Origin: Gracilaria caudata
Lineage: Eukaryota > Rhodophyta > Florideophyceae > Gracilariales > Gracilariaceae
NCBI GenBank assembly: GCA_030374735.1
Contig: JASCIV010000900.1
Span: forward strand, 1 to 10,586
Direction of reading: 5' to 3'
Length of the DNA: 10,586 nt
Shown here: in pieces, positions 6,989 to 10,586 of the stretch
How positions within the stretch are numbered: the first letter of the stretch is position 1
Layout: every line of letters begins with the position of its first letter
Notes under the pieces: generated by a model
Database searches by the model: none
What the model was told of the DNA's origin: nothing
What the model saw: only the letters and a program-made list of their open reading frames with translations
Made by a program: the position numbers and the translations under genes

Positions 6989-7596
6989 AAAGAGAGGCTG
7001 CGTTTGGTGTGGATTAATCTTAATCTATTCACTGTGTTAACCACCAACCAGTCCCAACATTTGCACCGAAGAAAGTTTTCATTGACACCTGCATGAATCG
7101 ATACTAAGACGGAAGTGACCGAAAACAAGGCTAAACCATTCAGCGTTTGTTGGATTCGGATACTACGTTCTGCAAGAACTGGCCCTGCTCCGACAAATTA
7201 TTTTCAGCCGGAGTCCAGTTGCGGGCAAGTGTCATCTTCAATACGTGAATATTGGTTTGCTATCACGCTGGTGGAGTTACTATGTGTGGGCTGTGAAGCT
7301 CTTTCCGCACTTGATGCACACTCGAGTCCACAAGCAAGACCGCTGCGCAAGTTAAAACAAAAGCATGGAAATGGGCATTGGTCGCAGAGTGCGCTGAACG
7401 TGCTGGGGTTGGTGATGGACTCAGGCCCATTATGTTTGGCTTCGATCATCTGGGTATCATCGACATGATGTCGCTGAACTGCGACATTGCTGCGACGTGA
7501 CACTGAGGTGTCTCAACAATTGCCAACCACACCATCTCCGTTTGAAGATCAGTACGCATATCGATACCGCCGCGCAGCTGCAAACCGTACGATTCC

Positions 7597-7613
7597 ATTG
7601 AGCAGTGCTCAAT
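7597..7613. repeat. 17-bp perfect palindrome, single central base
   Basis: ATTGAGCA (7597-7604) is followed by one base and then TGCTCAAT (7606-7613), its exact reverse complement. The spacing suits a dimeric DNA-binding protein better than an RNA hairpin, because a one-base loop cannot form without opening the stem. It lies 365 bases upstream of the gene at 7978. Confidence 0.5.
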
Positions 7614-7684
7614 AAGCACAGCTTCCACGCTGCTGTTCACATCTCTTTCGGCCGAGCGCGGTGAAGAAGACGCGGACTGGTTTA

Positions 7685-7715
7685 GCGGCATGGGACCGCT
7701 ACGGTCCCGTGCCGC
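7685..7715. repeat. strong hairpin, 14-bp stem with triloop
   Basis: GCGGCATGGGACCG (7685-7698) pairs with CGGTCCCGTGCCGC (7702-7715) around a CTA loop. The only non-Watson-Crick position is T opposite G, which is a G-U wobble if transcribed from the plus strand. The stem is GC-rich and would be very stable. Its role is unknown: it may be RNA structure, a cruciform or a remnant of an inverted-repeat element. Confidence 0.6.
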
Positions 7716-7977
7716 ATGCACAGCATGACAGGGGGCGGCGAACGCATCGGCGGAATGCCAACTGGTATCAACAGCAATGAGAAGCTGCGGGCTCCGCGAT
7801 TGGTGAGCATTTTCATTGCACGTGTATCGAATTGATGACTCTTGCGGCTTTTTGGCACTGTTTTGTGCCACCGCCTCAGTCCCACCGCACGCGTGCTGCA
7901 AAAAGGCCGCGCCCTCTTCTGCCCATCACTTATCCGCTCTCCGACACCGCTAGCATTGCCATTACCCGGCTAACGCC

Positions 7978-8928
7978 ATGGATCCCGACCCGCACATTGG
8001 GACCGAGCCAGCTCTCCTAGACCGTCTTCTTCCAGATGACGTGCTCGACCTCTTTAATCCCCTTGGTCCCATGGCGACAAACCTCGCCCTTCAACCCGCC
8101 GAAGCTGCTGTTGACCCCCTTACGTTCTCGTTTCCCACCGCAGGAGAGATGACGCATCCTCGCAGCTGTCCACCTCTCTCGCTGGCACGCTCCCCACCAA
8201 GTGAGCCAGCACCTCTTCTCGAGCTGCCAATGAACATTCAACAGGCACCTCAAACAGACGCTGACCCCATGTTGTGCACTTCGTCGCAAACCGTCGTGCA
8301 TGAGGACGTCTTACCCATCCCCCCCGCAGATGTTTCTGCATCCCATTCGCCCGCCATTCGTTGTCGACCCATCATGCCTCGCACGCCTGCCCGTTCCGTT
8401 ATTCCGACTCCGGCCACCCCTTCGTCGCGTATTTGTACTCCCATGTCCGCACTAGCTATCAGTGAAAGTGCACAGCAACCACCTCCAGCTTCGCTTCCTC
8501 CTTCTTTGTTTACGCCTCCTTCTACCACGTTGCGCATCACCAAAAAGCAGAAGATTCGACGTTCCAAATTGCCTGGCACACCGGTCACGCCTATTACTAC
8601 TACCACTCCTCCTATACTTGATCATGTGTTGTCTAATTCTAGCATGAAGGCTTTTGGCACCTCCGAACGCGATGTTGATCTAGCTTATGGTTTGGTGAAT
8701 CAATGTGTACAGGAACGCGCACATTGCTCCAAAATTAAGTTGCGCAAACTTTTGAAGGACGATAACAAGGTTACCTCCTCTCAACGCGAGGCAAAGGTTT
8801 CGCGTCTTTTTCATAATGAGGTTTTGCGTGGTTATCAGGGCGCTCTCATGGAGGTCATAGGTGCTTGGTATAAGGCGTCTGCTGCTCTTCGCCATGTTCA
8901 TGAGCAACAACGGCAGTCTGGCGTATAG
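7978..8928 (+). CDS. Ser/Thr-Pro-rich putative nuclear protein, 316 aa, unrecognised
   Basis: The ATG has a near-ideal context (ACGCCATGG) after a pyrimidine-rich leader, and the frame ends in TAG. The N-terminus is acidic and hydrophobic (ALLDRLLPDDVLDLF at 12-26), resembling an acidic activation-type helix. Residues 30-215 are low-complexity and Pro-rich with many SP/TP dipeptides (for example at 136, 144, 147, 154, 201 and 204), candidate sites for proline-directed kinases. A basic patch KKQKIRRSK (189-197) could serve as a nuclear localisation signal. Residues 223-316 are different: predicted-helical, Lys/Arg/Glu-rich and Pro-free, with ERDVDLAYGLVNQCVQERAH and GYQGALMEVIGAWYKASAAL. They are probably the conserved folded domain. 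I know of no matching family. A transcriptional or chromatin regulator is an inference from layout only. Confidence 0.7.
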   Translation: MDPDPHIGTEPALLDRLLPDDVLDLFNPLGPMATNLALQPAEAAVDPLTFSFPTAGEMTHPRSCPPLSLARSPPSEPAPLLELPMNIQQAPQTDADPMLCTSSQTVVHEDVLPIPPADVSASHSPAIRCRPIMPRTPARSVIPTPATPSSRICTPMSALAISESAQQPPPASLPPSLFTPPSTTLRITKKQKIRRSKLPGTPVTPITTTTPPILDHVLSNSSMKAFGTSERDVDLAYGLVNQCVQERAHCSKIKLRKLLKDDNKVTSSQREAKVSRLFHNEVLRGYQGALMEVIGAWYKASAALRHVHEQQRQSGV

Positions 8929-9361
8929 ATTTCTTTGCTGCGAATATAACTTATAGGACGCTGTATATGCGTTCGGTTCATTTACATCATTGTGACTTTA
9001 CTCTTAACAAGTGCAAACGGATACGCAAGATTCCTCTCTTGTGAAAAGCGGAGCACTTTATTTATGGAGCGATTTGTTTGGTTGTGTGAATATCATCGTG
9101 TAGATAACGGGGCTGGACGGCTGGAAGGGCGATTTGTTGTCTGTATGATGCGATGATGCTGTTACCTGTGAGTATAGAAGAGCTTATCGCCATTTTTTAT
9201 GTGACTGCATCATCTTGAAGGTACAAAGGTAAACCCGTATAACTTGTTTTTCATCAGATCGACATCGCGCGTATGCACGTGACATTGTTGCCCGCGCCTC
9301 CTCTCTTCATTAGAATAGAATAATGTTACCCTCGTCTCTTTGCTGCGGGGTCCTTGTGCGC
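8929..9361. other. 3' flank, no gene seen
   Basis: This AT-richer sequence follows the 316-residue gene and presumably contains its 3' untranslated region. There is no open frame of note, no repeat and no RNA gene that I can identify. Confidence 0.5.
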
Positions 9362-9363
9362 TG

Positions 9364-9492
9364 TACGTTTGCAAGTAAGAGCCCAATGGTTCACCTTGCT
9401 TGTAACCCTTTTAACCCTCGTACTCTCGCCATACATACCATGCGATGATGTGCCTTACAAGGTGAACGAAAGGGCTCTCACTTGCAACCGTA
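9364..9492. mobile_element. MITE-like inverted-repeat element with TA flanks
   Basis: The arms 9362-9398 and 9458-9494 are reverse complements at 31 of 37 positions without gaps, separated by a 59-base loop. Trimmed to the flanking TA dinucleotides (9364-9365 and 9491-9492), the element is 125 bp (9366-9490). It starts CGTTTGCAAGTAAGAGCCC and ends as the complement of CGGTTGCAAGTGAGAGCCC. TA duplication and short size are the hallmarks of Tc1/mariner-derived MITEs, which encode nothing and are moved by a transposase elsewhere. The alternative is a long imperfect RNA hairpin, such as a small-RNA precursor. The two are not exclusive. Confidence 0.55.
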
Positions 9493-9731
9493 TATGATGG
9501 CTTGTCATGTGAAAAAGTACTGCAGTCACTATGACCATGACATTACCCTCCGCTTTTTGGCCCCGAACATCGTCTTGGGGTTGAAAGACATTGCTATCAG
9601 AGCGCTGTCTTTTCTTTCAGGGGATGGGCAGCTCGTTTCGGCGGGACACATTTTAGAGGATAGTTCAACAGAACGTAGTCCACCTCTTCCTCAACATTTT
9701 CTCCGTAATCACACCGGGTTACTTTCCCTTC

Positions 9732-9751
9732 CGAATAGGACTTCCTATTCG
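9732..9751. repeat. 9-bp inverted repeat, 2-base spacer
   Basis: CGAATAGGA (9732-9740) and TCCTATTCG (9743-9751) are exact reverse complements separated by CT. This near-perfect 20-bp dyad is a possible protein-binding site. Confidence 0.45.
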
Positions 9752-10034
9752 AGCTACAGGGTGGTAGCGATGGAACGTGTTTGATAGAGAATTGGGCCGG
9801 CGTAACCCCAGCTTTGCGCGTCATAAAATCGTCTGAGAACGAAGACGGGCGTCTGGGTGGAGGCCTCTAGCTATCAAGTCTCCTTGACAACATTGCTCTC
9901 ACATGCCCCTAATCCGTAGGGGGGGAGGGTTACCCCTTACTCACCGAAGATTGCAGTTCAAAGGGAGACTGAAACCGGACCTAGTAGCCAGCCTATCATC
10001 ATGTTACACCGGCTCTGGGTCTTCTGCAAGTTTT

Positions 10035-10059
10035 GAGCCCCCCTTGGCCAATGGGGCTC
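10035..10059. repeat. nested inverted repeats
   Basis: GAGCCCC (10035-10041) pairs with GGGGCTC (10053-10059). Between them is the 8-bp palindrome TTGGCCAA (10044-10051). The nested symmetry could form a DNA dyad site or a short RNA stem. Confidence 0.4.
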
Positions 10060-10586
10060 TGTGAGACGTGCCTTTCTGCTAGTGGGCTGACAAAGCATCG
10101 TGGAACAATCGTCGCATGGCACTACTGTTTGCATGTGCGAGAAAACGATAGTGATCACGCTATAAGCAACCGGGGCACCTGATGTCCACGATGTGCGAGT
10201 ATCAGCGTCGCAGTCTTTATGCCTATTAGCCTCCTGCGCAGGGTCGGGTTTCACACACTATCGAAAGGTACTTTTAAGGACTCTACATCGCGACCGCGGT
10301 TAAAGAGAGCTAACCTGCTTCCAAACTGTTACAGTCGGTAACGAACGCAGAAATAGACATGCTCTGTCTCTTAGAGAATCATGTCGATCTTAGATGCGTT
10401 CACCGTCGCTCTGCCGCAGAGCTCGGTATGCGTCTTGCCGGCAACGAAGCAAAAGTCATAGCATACATTACGATCTATCATTTACCAATACTACATCATG
10501 GGCTGAGTCCACGGTATTCTGTTTTGTCATGCCCATTGTATTCTCCACTAAAGTTCAGTGAGTAAATCCCTCTGAGGCTCAGATGG

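Larger units (their letters stand above)
6989..7977. other. intergenic, about 1 kb, no convincing gene
   Basis: Short frames on both strands (for example plus 7115-7468 and minus 7446-7901) lack any motif, Kozak support or even residue pattern, and I do not call them. The region holds two strong dyad symmetries (7597-7613 and 7685-7715) and a 6-bp stem TGGCAC/GTGCCA (7853-7870). Positions about 7900-7977 are pyrimidine-rich and suit the leader of the following gene. Confidence 0.5.
9495..10586. other. right-hand region without a supportable gene
   Basis: Frames of 68 to 100 codons occur on both strands, but none shows a family motif, a good start context or coherent composition. The frame at 9482-9784 begins inside the inverted-repeat element. 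The plus-strand frame 10359-10565 (with NHVDLRCVHRRSAAELGMRL) is the least shadow-like, but I cannot support it. Two dyad symmetries are listed separately. Confidence 0.45.

Noticed and set aside
7115..7468. Plus-strand frame of 117 codons
   Set aside because: It shows no recognisable domain and no ATG context, and it overlaps an equally long antisense frame. It could be a decayed gene, but I cannot support that.
7446..7901. Minus-strand frame of 151 codons
   Set aside because: It has irregular composition, no motif and no good start context, and it runs across the strong hairpin at 7685-7715. It is not supportable as a gene.
9482..9784. Plus-strand frame of 100 codons
   Set aside because: It starts inside the arm of the inverted-repeat element and shows no conserved pattern.
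1..10586. CRISPR array, tRNA, rRNA, bacterial operon or phage module
   Set aside because: No regularly spaced repeats, no tRNA B-box with cloverleaf, no rRNA motifs and no Shine-Dalgarno-linked gene strings were found. Gene structure is eukaryotic.

Overview
The window looks like nuclear DNA of a eukaryote, most likely a red alga or another intron-poor archaeplastid (an inference, moderate confidence). Three observations point there. A 606-residue TPR protein is encoded without introns and resembles a plant/algal family. A small protein carries what looks like a mitochondrial targeting peptide. Start codons sit in Kozak-like contexts and there are no bacterial ribosome-binding sites or operons. 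Gene spacing is compact on the left and looser on the right.

Layout: 1-515 is very GC-rich, non-coding and promoter-like. 516-2336 (minus) is an intact TPR-repeat protein. 2337-2687 is a short shared upstream region from which that gene and the next diverge. 2688-3068 (plus) is a 126-residue, probably mitochondrial single-pass membrane protein, best read as complex I subunit NDUFB8. 3069-3594 is a non-coding gap with one perfect hairpin. 3595-5646 (minus) holds a broken SLC35D-type nucleotide-sugar transporter, with its N-terminal part missing, an in-frame TAA, and about 1.07 kb of non-homologous DNA in the middle. Part of that DNA (4120-4770) is a 651-bp insertion bounded by a perfect 25-bp direct repeat. 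The insertion has stem-loops near both ends and a (GAA)n tail on the minus strand, which is the layout of a short non-LTR retroelement.

The right half contains two orphan genes. The first encodes 260 residues (6206-6988, plus) and has a TATA box about 120 bases upstream. The second encodes 316 residues (7978-8928, plus), is rich in proline and Ser/Thr-Pro sites, and has a basic nuclear-localisation-like patch and a helical C-terminal domain. The roughly 1 kb between them has no convincing gene but contains two strong dyad symmetries. Downstream, 9366-9490 is a 125-bp inverted-repeat element flanked by TA dinucleotides, which looks like a Tc1/mariner-type MITE or alternatively a long RNA hairpin. 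The last 1.1 kb shows no gene I can defend.

Nothing here works as one pathway. The left part is housekeeping (a TPR scaffold and a mitochondrial subunit sharing an upstream region). The middle is a decaying transporter hit by a retroelement. The right is lineage-specific genes among small repeats. I see no CRISPR array, tRNA, rRNA or prokaryotic defence or biosynthetic cluster.
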